Positions 9,965-20,406 of a stretch of 45,877 bases of DNA are shown here, one piece after another; position 1 is the first letter of the stretch, and each line of letters begins with the position of its first letter. The notes below the pieces were generated by a model, which was not told the origin of the DNA, did not search any database, and worked only from the letters and a program-made list of their open reading frames with translations. Made by a program: the position numbers and the translations under genes. Source of the DNA: a virus; the IMG/VR virus record IMGVR_UViG_3300042906_001203, positions 1-45,877 of that record; one strand, 5' to 3'.

Positions 9965-11560
9965 ATGCCCGCTATAATATCAGATCAGTTTAGAATCATA
10001 AACGCAGAAAACTTTGTAAAAAGTGTTTCTGGCGTAGGTGATACATCAAATAAGTACTATACTTTTATAGGTTTACCAAATAGCACTAATCCTGCTTCTG
10101 GTGGATCTTCTACTTGGAGTTCAAATACACCCTCTCCTGTGGATGGATTTAAAGAGGAATATCAAGTCAAAGAAAGTATTATATCTTTAAAACAGATTAC
10201 AAGTCAGGATGTTAGAAGACTTGTTAGAAAAGTGACTTGGGTAGCGGGAAATACTTATGAAATGTATAGACATGATTATAATGTATATAATGTAACTCCA
10301 GTAACTTCTCAGACAGGATTATATGAAGCAAATTATTATGTAATAAATGAAGATTTGAGAGTTTATATATGTCTACAAAATGGATCTGATCCAGAAAACC
10401 CAAAAGGAAGACCGTCTTTCGATCAACCTACATTTATTGATTTAGAACCACGAGCTGCAGGATCTAGTGGTGATGGATATATTTGGAAATATTTGTATAC
10501 AATCAAACCTTCCGAGATTGTAAAGTTTGATTCTATTGAATATATTCCAGTCCCTGAAGATTGGGGAAATACCGGAGAATCAATTTCTACAAAAAATAAT
10601 GCTGTTGATGGCAAAATTGAAGTTATTCTTATTAATAATAGAGGATCTAATTATCAACCAATTTCCACATCATTTTCAAATGTTCCAATATTGGGGGATG
10701 GTACGGGAGGAAAAGCCACAATAACTATAGATTCTTTTGGTAAAGTTTCGGAAGTTTTTGTTACTGATGGGGGCAAAAATTATACTTATGGAACTATAGA
10801 ATTTTATCCAGGAGCTCCTGGGTCAGAAATAACGGGTCCATTAAAACAATTGAGTAATACTGGAATTGGTACAACTTCTATAGCTTCTTTCAATGTTATT
10901 ATTCCACCAAAAGGTGGTCATGGATATGATGTTTACAGAGAGTTGGGTGCATATAAAGTTTTATTATATTCTAGATATGAAACTTTAGAAAGTAATCCCG
11001 ATATTATTTTAGGTAATGATTTTGCTAGAGTTGGAATTATCAAAAATCCAACAATTATAGGAAGTGATGTTCAACTTTTGGATACATCTGTAGTTAGTGG
11101 ACTAAATGCTTTAAAATTAGCCGGAGTAACTACTAATACTACATATGCAGTTGATTCTGTTATAAAACAAACTGTAGGTTTGGGATCAACTGCTATTGGA
11201 TTTGTAGCTTCTTGGGATCCAATTACTGGAGTATTAAAATACTATCAACCTACTGGATTAGCCTCAAGTGAAACTGGATTTAAAATTATTCCATTCACTT
11301 CCAATCCAGATGTTGGATATGGATTAACAATTAATTGTTCCGCAATTGTCGGACCAACACTATCAATTAATTCAAGTTTTAGTGGTGTAACTACCACAAT
11401 AAATAATAGAATATATCAGTTAGGTCAGGAATTTGTAGCTGGCATTTCCTCTGCCGAGTACAATAAAAAATCTGGGGATATTATTTACTTAGATAATAGA
11501 CAACCCATTCCTAGATCAGCCAATCAGAAAGAAGACATTAAAATTGTATTGGAGTTCTAA
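9965..11560 (+). CDS. 8: Baseplate wedge subunit gp8
   Basis: A 531-residue protein. The opening (MPAIISDQFRI, then NAENFV) and the segment around WVAGNTYEMYRHDYN are typical of cyanophage-type gp8 as I recall it. T4 gp8 is 334 residues and forms a dimer in the baseplate wedge. Here the extra length comes partly from inserted beta-rich sequence, including a DGGKNY module near residue 265 of the kind also seen in the neighbouring giant protein. It begins 33 nt after the upstream stop and ends 5 nt before the next ATG, so it is probably cotranscribed with both. No strong Shine-Dalgarno sequence is seen; the leader is mostly A. Confidence 0.85.
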   Translation: MPAIISDQFRIINAENFVKSVSGVGDTSNKYYTFIGLPNSTNPASGGSSTWSSNTPSPVDGFKEEYQVKESIISLKQITSQDVRRLVRKVTWVAGNTYEMYRHDYNVYNVTPVTSQTGLYEANYYVINEDLRVYICLQNGSDPENPKGRPSFDQPTFIDLEPRAAGSSGDGYIWKYLYTIKPSEIVKFDSIEYIPVPEDWGNTGESISTKNNAVDGKIEVILINNRGSNYQPISTSFSNVPILGDGTGGKATITIDSFGKVSEVFVTDGGKNYTYGTIEFYPGAPGSEITGPLKQLSNTGIGTTSIASFNVIIPPKGGHGYDVYRELGAYKVLLYSRYETLESNPDIILGNDFARVGIIKNPTIIGSDVQLLDTSVVSGLNALKLAGVTTNTTYAVDSVIKQTVGLGSTAIGFVASWDPITGVLKYYQPTGLASSETGFKIIPFTSNPDVGYGLTINCSAIVGPTLSINSSFSGVTTTINNRIYQLGQEFVAGISSAEYNKKSGDIIYLDNRQPIPRSANQKEDIKIVLEF

Positions 11561-11565
11561 TAAAA

Positions 11566-14500
11566 ATGGCACAAAATACCAACCTAAACACTTCTCCATA
11601 CTTTGATGATTTTGATCCAACAAAAAATTATCAAAGAGTTTTATTTAAGCCAGGAACTCCAATTCAAGCAAGAGAATTAACAACACTTCAGTCAATTTTA
11701 CAAAATCAAGTTGAGAAGTTTGGTAAACATTTTTTCAAAGAAGGTCAAGTAGTAATACCTGGAAATATTGCATACGATTCTGAATATACTTGTGTTCAAA
11801 TTGATCCAACTCATCTTGGGATACCAGTATCGGTGTATCTACAATACTTGGTGGGTAAAAAAATAAAAGGAGAGATTAGTGGAGTTTTCGCTAAAATTGA
11901 AAGATATATTACTAGTGAAGAGTCTGAAAATGAAAATAATACTTTATACATAAAATATCAAAGTTCCAGTGAAACTGATTTTACAAACAGTAAGTTTGTG
12001 GATGGGGAAAATCTTCTTGTATTGGAAAATATAGATTATGGTTCCGGAGTTATTAGATTAGAGTCTTCATTTGCTACTACTATCATCTCAAATTCTACAG
12101 CTACGGGATCCGCTATTAAAATAGAAGAAGGCGTCTATTTTATAAGAGGATTTTTCGTAGATGTTTTCCCACAGACAGTAATATTAGATCAATATAGTAA
12201 TTTACCTTCTTATAGAATTGGACTATCTGTTTTTGAAGATATTGCCGTACCATCACAATCAAATGTAGATTTGTTTGATAATGCAAGAGGATTTTCAAAC
12301 TTTGCAGCTCCTGGTGCAGATAGACTTAGAATTGTAGCTACTTTAATAAAAAAATCTTTAAATGATTTTAATGATGAAAATTTTGTTGAATTATTAAGAA
12401 TTGAAAATGGAATTATTAAAAAAGTTCCTAAAAAACAAGATACACCTTCTTTAATAAATGATGAATTGGCAAGAAGAACTAGTGATGAGTCTGGAGATTA
12501 TTATGTAAAACCATTTAGTGTAATTGCAAAAGAATCATTAAATAATAAAATTGGAAATAATGGAGTTTACAATCCTGGACAATTAACAAAACAAGGAAAT
12601 ACTCCTTCTGATAATTTATTGACTTTACAAATTTCACCAGGAAAGGCGTATGTTAAAGGATATGAGGTAGAAACTCTCATAACAGTAAATGCAGATTTAG
12701 AAAAACCAAGAACAACGGAAACTGTTAAAGATATTACGGTTCCTTTTAGTTTAGGTAATCAAGTAGAACTTAATAATGTTTATGGAACTATTCCTGTTGG
12801 ATTTGGTACAACTAGTCAAGTAACTTTATATTCACAAAGAACTGTAACTCCAGGTCTTCCAGCCGGAATTCCAATAGGTGTAGGTAGAGTTTATGATTTA
12901 AAATTAAAAAATGCTGGATATGTAAATGCCACTACTGTTTTTGAAGCCTCAGCTTATGATTTACAAACATATACTTATTTGCAATTAAATGCAACAATCA
13001 CTCTATCTAGACCAGCTTTTGTTGAAGGGAAAAATAGTTCAGCTTCTGGATTTTTAGCCGTAAGTGCAACAAACAGTAATCAATTAGTGCTGTATCAGAC
13101 TGTTGGTACTTTTACTGTTGGCGAACAATTAAAAGTTGATGGTCAAGATATTTCCAGAACAGTAACAAATGTTAGAGATTATAATTTAGGAGATGTTAGA
13201 CAAGTAGTTGGATATGTTGGAATTACTACAACATTTACTGCCGATACTCTAATATCACAACCAATTCCTCTCGCTCCACAGGGTACTAGTTTTACTATTT
13301 CTGCGGGATCTGGAGGAATAAGTACAGTAACAACATCATCTTCAACATTTGGAGTTGGAATTAACACAGGAGACATTTTTGTTTATACAAAATCTGGACA
13401 AACTGTTCCAACTTATAATAGGGTAACTTCAGTAAATACTTCTGCAAAATCTATCACTATTGAAGCCACTACAAGCGTTACCGGAGTTAATAGTGGTGGA
13501 TTGCCAACAAGTTCTATAACATTAAATGATATATTAAAGGGATCTTCTGCATTATTAAATCCCAGAGATTCATTTTTCTTTGCCGAACTGCAAAATACTA
13601 ATATTTCAAATGTTGATATTTCAGACGGTGAAATAGTTTATAGAAAATCTTATTCGGTTACTGTTGCTTCTAATGGATTGACTGCAACTTTAGAAAGTGA
13701 TACCAATATTAGTTTAGAGCCTTTTGATGAGGAAGATTACTCATTGGTATTTAATGATGGTACTATTGAACCATTAACCTCTGGTCAATTTACAATTACT
13801 TCCGCAAGAACTTTAACTTTGGTAAATTTGAGTAAAAATGGTGATGCCACATTAATAGCTACTTTAAGAAAAAGAAGATTAAAAGCTAGAAAGAAAATTT
13901 ATAATAGATGTGGAGTCTTAGATGTTAGAAATTCTAGCAGTTCTTCCTCTGGAATTGGCAGTACAACTCTTAATGATGGTTTAACATATAGTCCATATTA
14001 TGGAACAAGAGTTCAAGATGAAAGAATTTCATTGAATATTCCTGATGTAATTTTTGTTTCTGGAGTTTTTGAATCTTCAGATTCAAATGATGCCGATCTA
14101 CCAAAATTAGAACTAGTTAATTTAAATGCAAATATTTTAAATGCTATTAAAGGTGAAATGATTTATGGTGAAACAAGTAATGCAATGGCAATGTTTGTTG
14201 CAACTAATGGAACAAATCAAATAGAATTTGTCTATACTAATGAAAATACATTTATTAAAGGCGAAAAAATTCTTTTTGGCGAATCAAATGTTACTGCAGA
14301 AATAAATTTATTAATAGAAGGTGATAGAAATATAGTATCAGACTTTGCTTTTGATAGTGGTCAAACTTTAGAAATAGCTAATTATTCATCAATAAAAAGA
14401 AAATCTGGAGTTACTGCACCAACAAAAAGATTAAAAATAGTATATAATAGTTATTATATAGACTCAAATGATGATGGTGACTTTGTAACTGTTAATTCAT

Positions 14501-17500
14501 ATGATCGTGAAAGATATTCTACTGAATTGCCATTAATTTCTTTTTATAGAGCAAGTGATATCATTGATTTAAGACCAAGAGTTAGTCCCTATAATAGTTC
14601 TATAAGCCCCTATTCTCCTTTTGAATTTGAATCTAGAAAGTTTTTACCTGCAACGAACTCAACTCCGTATAATTTTGCTAAAGACAAAGATTTATTTTTA
14701 ACTTACTCTTATTATCTTGCAAGAATTGATAAATTATACCTCAATAGATATGGAGAATTTTTTGTTTCTAAAGGAGTATCAGCATTAAATCCAATTACTC
14801 CACCTATCATTGATAACGCTCTAGAAGTAGCTACGGTTACAATGAAACCGTATGTTTATAATATAGGAGATGTTACAGTACAACTATCTCCACATAAACG
14901 ATATAGAATGCAAGATATTGCTAGACTTGAAGATAGAATAAGAAATATTGAATATTATACTTCATTATCACTCTTAGAAACTGATACTAAAAATTTAACA
15001 CTGAGAGATTCTCAAACACAATTAGATAGATTTAAGTGTGGATTCCTTGTAGACAATTTTAAATCAGTAAGTTCTGGTTCTCTAGGTGATCCACAACATA
15101 AATGTAGCATTGATACAAAAGAAGGATTACTTAGACCTCAACACTATACTACCTCACTAGATCTCCTTTTAGGTTCAGAAGCTGTAATAGGAACATCTAA
15201 TCTTTCAAATCCAGATGCAGATTTGAGATTTGTAAAGGATTTGGGAAATCCAAACACAGTTAAAGTTGGTGATGTTGTTTGTTTAAAATATACTGATGTA
15301 GAATTCCTCAAAAACTCTTTTGCAACTAGAATTGAAAATGTTAATCCATTTGCTGTTGTAAACTGGATTGGAGCTATTGAATTAAACCCAGCAACAGATA
15401 CTTGGATTGAAACAAGAGGAACAAAGAGAACAGTTGATCAAGAAGGTAATTATTCGACAACTATACAACAATTGGGTGTTGATACAAATACTGGATTATC
15501 TCCAATTGATTGGGGCTCATGGGAAACGACCTGGACTGGTACAAAAGAAATTGCCAGACAGAATATGGGAAGTATATATGTTGGAAGTAAAGAGACTTCT
15601 AGAAGTGTTCATAGAGGTGGTTTCCAAAAAGGTAGAGGTATTCCAGAAACAACAACAATAAATTACAGAGATCAATATACTAATTTTACAAATGTAACTA
15701 CATTAACTACCACAAAACAAGCCAGACAAGGTATTCAATATAAAGTATCCGAAAGATATGACAGTGTAAATTTGGGATCATTTGTGATATCTACAGAAGT
15801 CATCCATGTAATGAGATCTAGAAATATTGAATTTATCGCAAGAAGGTTAAAACCAAAAACCCAATTATATGCGTTTTTTGATAATGTTGATATGAACAAG
15901 TATATTGTTCCAAAACTTATTGAAATTCAAATGGAGAGTGGTACTTTTAATGTTGGAGAAACAGTAACGGGTACAGTAGGAACTACTTCGATTAGATTTA
16001 GATTATCTACTCCCAATCATAAGTATGGTCCATATAATCAACCAGAACAAGTTTATACATCCAATCCATACTCTCCAACTCAATCAATACCTACATCATA
16101 TTCAACAACCTCAACTATTTTAAATGTTGATACAGCTTCATTGGAGTTACAATCTGCAGCTGGATTTTATGGACATATTGTTACAAACATGCAACTACGA
16201 GGTGAAACTTCTAATGCTATTGCGAAAATAACGAATGTTAGATTAATTACGGATGCAGCTGGTACTTTGATAGGATCGTTATACATTCCAAATTCAAAAT
16301 TACAGTCAACCCCTACATTTGAAACTGGAACAAAAACTTTTGTTCTTACAACTAGTTCTACTAATTCTACAATTGTTGGATCTACAGATAGTACAGCTGA
16401 TGCAAAGTTTACATCTTCAGGACTTTTAAACAATACTGAAGAAGTTACTCTAAGAACTAGAAATGCAAATGTTGAGAGAATTAACAGAACTGAAGAAAGA
16501 ACCCTTACAAACCAAGAAACTACACTTCAAGCAGGTACTTCTTTTGTAAATCGTACTGTATCACAAACGAGGTGGGTTGATCCCCTTGCACAATCTTTTG
16601 AAGTTCCGGATGAAAATGGAGTATTCATTACTAAATGTGATGTATTCTTCAAATCCAAGGATACTAATAGTTTACCAATAACCATGCAAATCAGAACTAT
16701 GCAAACTGGTTTGCCTACAACAACTATCATTCCATTTGGTGAAGTTGTTTTGGATCCAAGTCAAGTAAATATATCCAACGATGGTAAAATTCCAACTACA
16801 TTCACATTCCCATCACCAGTTTACCTTGAAAGTGGAAATTCCTATTGTGTAGTATTACTTTCCGCATCAAATGAATATACAGTATGGGTTTCCAGAATGG
16901 GTGAAGAAGATGTAACGACATTGAACTTACCAGAATCACAAAAAATAGTTGTTTCGCAACAACCTCTACTGGGTTCTCTCTTTAAGTCGCAAAATGGTTC
17001 AACATGGGATCCTAGCCAATTAGAAGATTTGAAACTAACTCTTTATAGAGCAAAATTTGTTACAGGATCTTCTACAGTTAGGTTCTATAATCCCAAATTA
17101 GATGTTGGTAATAATCAAGTTGTAACATTAAGACCAAATCCATTAGATTGTATATCCAAATCAACCTTGATTGGATTAGGGAAGAGTTTGACTTCATCTG
17201 AAGTTAGTGGATTGACCCCTGGAAGTCCTATATTGCAGAGTAATAATTCGACATTTAGATCAAACTTAAAGAGTGTTGTGGGATCGGTTGGAATTGGTAG
17301 TACTTTAACAATAACTTCTGCTGGAATTGGATTTACATCTACATTTAAAACTTATTCCAATGTCAATTTGGTTTCCATAACTGGTAATGGTTTTGGCGCA
17401 AAGGTAAACCTAAGTGTTGAAAATGGAGTTGCTATTGCCGCTACAGTTTCCATTGGTGGAACTGGATATGTTTATGGTGATTCATTAGAAGTTAATTATT

Positions 17501-19080
17501 CTCAAACAGATGGACTTGGAAATAATCTAATTCTTACTATTCCAAATAATGTAGGAGTAATTTCTTCTTTCAACTCCTTACTAGTAGATAGAGTACAGGG
17601 AACTCTCAATCAAAACTCCGTTGATAGTTTATTCTATGTTGGTTCTGCAGGAACTACTCTCCTATCTGGAGCATCTGTAACTACTATAAATGATTTAACT
17701 GATGGATTACACTTTAAAGTAAGTCACAATAATCATGGAATGTATTCTTTAGTTGATAAAGTCACACTTTCTGGTATAGAACCAGACCAAAAACCAGAAA
17801 CTTTAAAAGCCTCATATAATTCAACATCTACAAGTAGTATAACAGTAAGTTCTGTTGGAATATTTACTAGTTTTGAAAATCTTCCGGTTTCCACTATAAA
17901 TCCTGGATATATTTTAATAGATAGTGAAGTTATTTCGTATACGGGAATTGTTACTTCTACTAATAGTTTAACTGGAATAACCAGAAATATTGATAATACT
18001 ATTTCTGGAAGTTATGGATTAGAATTCCCAGTATTTAAATATGAATTAAACGGAATATCTTTAAGAAGAATCAATAAAACTCATAATTTCTCTGATACTG
18101 ATTTAATAACTTATCCAACAGATCTTGATTACTATTATGTTAAAGTTGGAATGAGTAGTAGAGGTCTCGATAGAACGCCAGGGAATGGTCTTGGATATCC
18201 TTCTCTATACTTTAATGATGATAAGTCATGTGGATCTTATGATACGGTTCCATTAATGGGATCTCCAAAAGGACCTAAGGCTACTCAAAATATACCTTTT
18301 AATGTTATTAGACCTAATTTCCAAACATTATTACCACAAAAAACATCAATATCAGCAAAGGCAAGAACTTTTAGTGGATCTTCTCCAGATAGCAATTTGA
18401 CCGCATTTTTAGATCAAGGATTTGTTGATATATCTCTAAATTCAAATAATGAATTTGGGTCTCCTAGAATTATTTCTTCTCATATTAATGAGGAAACATA
18501 TCTTTCAAGTTTCCCCGGCAAAAAATCTTTTACAATGGAATTAACATTAAGTAGTGAAGATGAAAAAGTTTCTCCGATGATTGATTTAGATAGAGTAAAT
18601 CTGATTACAATTTCTAACAGAATTAACTCCAAAATTACAGATTATGCTGAAGATTCAAGAGTCAACTCTTTAACTGATGATCCAACAGCTGCAACTTATT
18701 TAAGTAACATTGTTACTTTGGATAAGGTTGCTGACAACCTAAAAGTATTTTTTGATGCTTTTAGACATTCTACAAATGATATTCGAGTATGTTACAGAAT
18801 TTTTAGATCCGATGCTCCTACGACATCTCAACTTTGGCAGTTATTCCCTGGATATGATAATTTGGATTCAAATTCACAAGTTGTTAATGCATCTAAAAAT
18901 AATGGAAGACCTGATAAAAATGTGGCTAGTTCAACATTGGAAGATGATTTCAAATCATATGAATTCACTGCGTCTAATTTACCACAATTTAATGGATTTC
19001 AAATAAAGATTTTGATGTCTGGTACAAATTCAGCATTTGTTCCAAAGATTAGAGATTTTAGAGTTATCGCAACTATTTAA
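11566..19080 (+). CDS. DUF4815-type giant virion structural protein
   Basis: A 2504-residue protein. The first ~70 residues (SPYFDDFDP, PIQARELTTLQS, QNQVEKFGKHFFKEG, VVIPGN) are the hallmark of the DUF4815 family found in marine T4-like phages. The central part around residues 1660-1780 (DPLAQSFEVPDENGVFI, then CDVFFKSKD, SPVYLESGNSYCVVLLSAS) is a further conserved block of these proteins. The C-terminal third holds a GGTGY beta module and ends in a conserved-looking region (FRIYFRS-like and LPQFNGFQIKILMSG). By position after gp8 it could replace T4 gp9/gp10/gp11 in linking the baseplate to fibres, but that is inference. The start ATG is only 5 nt after the gp8 stop. Confidence 0.8.
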   Translation: MAQNTNLNTSPYFDDFDPTKNYQRVLFKPGTPIQARELTTLQSILQNQVEKFGKHFFKEGQVVIPGNIAYDSEYTCVQIDPTHLGIPVSVYLQYLVGKKIKGEISGVFAKIERYITSEESENENNTLYIKYQSSSETDFTNSKFVDGENLLVLENIDYGSGVIRLESSFATTIISNSTATGSAIKIEEGVYFIRGFFVDVFPQTVILDQYSNLPSYRIGLSVFEDIAVPSQSNVDLFDNARGFSNFAAPGADRLRIVATLIKKSLNDFNDENFVELLRIENGIIKKVPKKQDTPSLINDELARRTSDESGDYYVKPFSVIAKESLNNKIGNNGVYNPGQLTKQGNTPSDNLLTLQISPGKAYVKGYEVETLITVNADLEKPRTTETVKDITVPFSLGNQVELNNVYGTIPVGFGTTSQVTLYSQRTVTPGLPAGIPIGVGRVYDLKLKNAGYVNATTVFEASAYDLQTYTYLQLNATITLSRPAFVEGKNSSASGFLAVSATNSNQLVLYQTVGTFTVGEQLKVDGQDISRTVTNVRDYNLGDVRQVVGYVGITTTFTADTLISQPIPLAPQGTSFTISAGSGGISTVTTSSSTFGVGINTGDIFVYTKSGQTVPTYNRVTSVNTSAKSITIEATTSVTGVNSGGLPTSSITLNDILKGSSALLNPRDSFFFAELQNTNISNVDISDGEIVYRKSYSVTVASNGLTATLESDTNISLEPFDEEDYSLVFNDGTIEPLTSGQFTITSARTLTLVNLSKNGDATLIATLRKRRLKARKKIYNRCGVLDVRNSSSSSSGIGSTTLNDGLTYSPYYGTRVQDERISLNIPDVIFVSGVFESSDSNDADLPKLELVNLNANILNAIKGEMIYGETSNAMAMFVATNGTNQIEFVYTNENTFIKGEKILFGESNVTAEINLLIEGDRNIVSDFAFDSGQTLEIANYSSIKRKSGVTAPTKRLKIVYNSYYIDSNDDGDFVTVNSYDRERYSTELPLISFYRASDIIDLRPRVSPYNSSISPYSPFEFESRKFLPATNSTPYNFAKDKDLFLTYSYYLARIDKLYLNRYGEFFVSKGVSALNPITPPIIDNALEVATVTMKPYVYNIGDVTVQLSPHKRYRMQDIARLEDRIRNIEYYTSLSLLETDTKNLTLRDSQTQLDRFKCGFLVDNFKSVSSGSLGDPQHKCSIDTKEGLLRPQHYTTSLDLLLGSEAVIGTSNLSNPDADLRFVKDLGNPNTVKVGDVVCLKYTDVEFLKNSFATRIENVNPFAVVNWIGAIELNPATDTWIETRGTKRTVDQEGNYSTTIQQLGVDTNTGLSPIDWGSWETTWTGTKEIARQNMGSIYVGSKETSRSVHRGGFQKGRGIPETTTINYRDQYTNFTNVTTLTTTKQARQGIQYKVSERYDSVNLGSFVISTEVIHVMRSRNIEFIARRLKPKTQLYAFFDNVDMNKYIVPKLIEIQMESGTFNVGETVTGTVGTTSIRFRLSTPNHKYGPYNQPEQVYTSNPYSPTQSIPTSYSTTSTILNVDTASLELQSAAGFYGHIVTNMQLRGETSNAIAKITNVRLITDAAGTLIGSLYIPNSKLQSTPTFETGTKTFVLTTSSTNSTIVGSTDSTADAKFTSSGLLNNTEEVTLRTRNANVERINRTEERTLTNQETTLQAGTSFVNRTVSQTRWVDPLAQSFEVPDENGVFITKCDVFFKSKDTNSLPITMQIRTMQTGLPTTTIIPFGEVVLDPSQVNISNDGKIPTTFTFPSPVYLESGNSYCVVLLSASNEYTVWVSRMGEEDVTTLNLPESQKIVVSQQPLLGSLFKSQNGSTWDPSQLEDLKLTLYRAKFVTGSSTVRFYNPKLDVGNNQVVTLRPNPLDCISKSTLIGLGKSLTSSEVSGLTPGSPILQSNNSTFRSNLKSVVGSVGIGSTLTITSAGIGFTSTFKTYSNVNLVSITGNGFGAKVNLSVENGVAIAATVSIGGTGYVYGDSLEVNYSQTDGLGNNLILTIPNNVGVISSFNSLLVDRVQGTLNQNSVDSLFYVGSAGTTLLSGASVTTINDLTDGLHFKVSHNNHGMYSLVDKVTLSGIEPDQKPETLKASYNSTSTSSITVSSVGIFTSFENLPVSTINPGYILIDSEVISYTGIVTSTNSLTGITRNIDNTISGSYGLEFPVFKYELNGISLRRINKTHNFSDTDLITYPTDLDYYYVKVGMSSRGLDRTPGNGLGYPSLYFNDDKSCGSYDTVPLMGSPKGPKATQNIPFNVIRPNFQTLLPQKTSISAKARTFSGSSPDSNLTAFLDQGFVDISLNSNNEFGSPRIISSHINEETYLSSFPGKKSFTMELTLSSEDEKVSPMIDLDRVNLITISNRINSKITDYAEDSRVNSLTDDPTAATYLSNIVTLDKVADNLKVFFDAFRHSTNDIRVCYRIFRSDAPTTSQLWQLFPGYDNLDSNSQVVNASKNNGRPDKNVASSTLEDDFKSYEFTASNLPQFNGFQIKILMSGTNSAFVPKIRDFRVIATI

Positions 19081-19084
19081 AATT

Positions 19085-19327
19085 ATGTTAATACCAGTAG
19101 AAGGAAATAGGGGTTTATTTAGAGATGGAAATACTAGTGCTATTTTGAATTGTTCTGATTCTGATTATCAAAAATATTTGGAAGTGAAAAATACAAAAAT
19201 AAAAGAAGTTGCTCAGATGAATGAAATGACTGAAAAAATTAATGAAATTGATCAATTAAAATCTGATGTTAGTGAAATGAAAGATATGATGAAATTAATT
19301 CTTTCTAAATTAGACTCCAACTCATAA
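19085..19327 (+). CDS. Small coiled-coil protein, phage hypothetical
   Basis: An 80-residue protein starting MLIPVEGNRGLFRD. I choose the ATG at 19085, 4 nt after the upstream stop, instead of the upstream in-frame start at 19037, because the longer form would overlap the end of the DUF4815 gene by 44 nt and its extra residues look like antisense-frame noise. Residues 25-78 are highly charged with a heptad-like pattern (EMTEKINEIDQL, then DVSEMKDMMKLILSKL), predicting a coiled coil. Similar short proteins occur between tail genes in cyanophages. A trimerising connector or assembly helper is possible, but no function is established here. Confidence 0.75.
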   Translation: MLIPVEGNRGLFRDGNTSAILNCSDSDYQKYLEVKNTKIKEVAQMNEMTEKINEIDQLKSDVSEMKDMMKLILSKLDSNS

Positions 19328-19330
19328 ATA
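19323..19330 (+). promoter_or_regulatory. Late promoter box, variant CATAAATA
   Basis: One mismatch to the T4 late box TATAAATA. It overlaps the stop of the coiled-coil gene and ends 20 nt before the next ATG at 19351, the usual spacing for these boxes. Confidence 0.45.
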
Positions 19331-19350
19331 CTTAAAAACGGGTTCCAATA

Positions 19351-19683
19351 ATGGCGGCAAGGAATGTAAACTTAGTTCTTGAACAAGGGGTTGACTTTCA
19401 AGCCACCTTTACAATCAGGAATACTAATAATGCACCGTTAAATTTAACTGGATACACGGGGATTTCTTCAATTAGAAAACACCCAACATCTTCTAGTGCA
19501 TATCCATTAACTTTAACATTTGTAGATAGATTAAATGGAAAGATTGCTGTTTCTATGGGGTATACTGCAACCGACTCCATTGAAGGTGGTAGGTATGTTT
19601 ATGATGTTATTCTTATTTCTCCTAATTCTTATAGATCCAGAGCTGTTCAAGGAAATGTTTTGGTAACTCCAGGAGTATCATAA
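19351..19683 (+). CDS. Small baseplate or fibre-connector protein with BppU-N-like pattern
   Basis: A 110-residue protein. The pattern (LVLEQGVDFQATFTIRN, NLTGYTG, then GRYVYDVILISPN and VQGNVLVTPGVS) is the strand plan of the small immunoglobulin-like domain seen at the N-terminus of phage upper baseplate (BppU-type) proteins and in many stand-alone phage virion proteins. The length fits a single such domain with nothing attached. Its stop overlaps the next start by one base (TAATG), which implies translational coupling with the 225-residue gene. The role as a baseplate or fibre connector is inferred from fold pattern and position. Confidence 0.6.
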   Translation: MAARNVNLVLEQGVDFQATFTIRNTNNAPLNLTGYTGISSIRKHPTSSSAYPLTLTFVDRLNGKIAVSMGYTATDSIEGGRYVYDVILISPNSYRSRAVQGNVLVTPGVS

Positions 19684-20360
19684 TGACGGATTACTTAGTA
19701 ACATTAAACGAACCTGGTCCTTATAGAATAGGTGTTGATTATGAGATTCCCACCAAATCTATTCAATATGGAAATATAATCCTTGATAATATTAACTCAC
19801 AATTTACTGGAGTTGCTCATACTTTTGGATTGAATGCAAGTGGAAATTCTTATGTTCCTATTAACGATCAACAGTTAATTGTTGTCAAGAACAATCTGGT
19901 AATGGAACCAATTGAGGACTATACAACCTCAACAAATAATATTATTTTTACAGTTGCACCCAATCTAGGGGATGATGTTTTTATAATTGCTCTTGCAACA
20001 ACAGCAGATTTAACTAGAACTATTAATTATGTAATTGATAGCGGATCTATCGCAATGCTTGCTGGGAATAAAGGTTCGGTAACTTTAGATGTAAGTGGAG
20101 TAATAGAATCTTTGGTAATTCTTGCAGATCAACAAGGAGATTTGACTTTAGACATTAAAAAGTCAAATTATATCAATTTCCCAACTTTTACATCAATAGT
20201 AGGTGGAGTTTACCCACAAATGACAAATTCTAGAAAAATTCGTGATGATAACCTAAATAATTGGGATACGACTATTGTTGCTGGTGATATATTGACATTT
20301 GATGTCATCGCAGTCAATAATATGAATCGATTTCTAATCTCTTTAAAATTAAAATTATAA
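19683..20360 (+). CDS. Virion structural protein with phage fibre-type C-terminal domain
   Basis: A 225-residue protein. Residues ~60-110 (DQQLIVVKNNLVMEPIEDY, then NIIFTVAPNLGDDVFIIAL) follow the phage-fibre pattern of an expected-value hairpin module. The C-terminal half (GVIESLVILADQQGDLTLDI, FPTF, NNWDTTIVAGDILTFDV, then RFLISLKLKL) matches a jelly-roll-like domain common at the ends of phage tail proteins, where the usual form is WKDTYANxPP, GWTTxIAAGDxLxFxV and TLSLKV. It is translationally coupled to the preceding gene. A minor tail or adhesin-support protein is the likely role. Confidence 0.65.
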   Translation: MTDYLVTLNEPGPYRIGVDYEIPTKSIQYGNIILDNINSQFTGVAHTFGLNASGNSYVPINDQQLIVVKNNLVMEPIEDYTTSTNNIIFTVAPNLGDDVFIIALATTADLTRTINYVIDSGSIAMLAGNKGSVTLDVSGVIESLVILADQQGDLTLDIKKSNYINFPTFTSIVGGVYPQMTNSRKIRDDNLNNWDTTIVAGDILTFDVIAVNNMNRFLISLKLKL

Positions 20361-20363
20361 ATA
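20356..20363 (+). promoter_or_regulatory. Late promoter box TATAAATA
   Basis: An exact T4-type late box overlapping the preceding stop, 43 nt before the ATG at 20407. A GGAG ribosome binding site lies about 10 nt before that ATG. Confidence 0.65.
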
Positions 20364-20406
20364 AAGATAGTTATCAAAAGTTACCAAGTTGTACGGAGTT
20401 GTTTAA

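Noticed and set aside
19037-19084. Upstream start for the 80-residue coiled-coil protein
   Set aside because: It would overlap the preceding gene by 44 nt; the ATG at 19085 fits the spacing between these genes.
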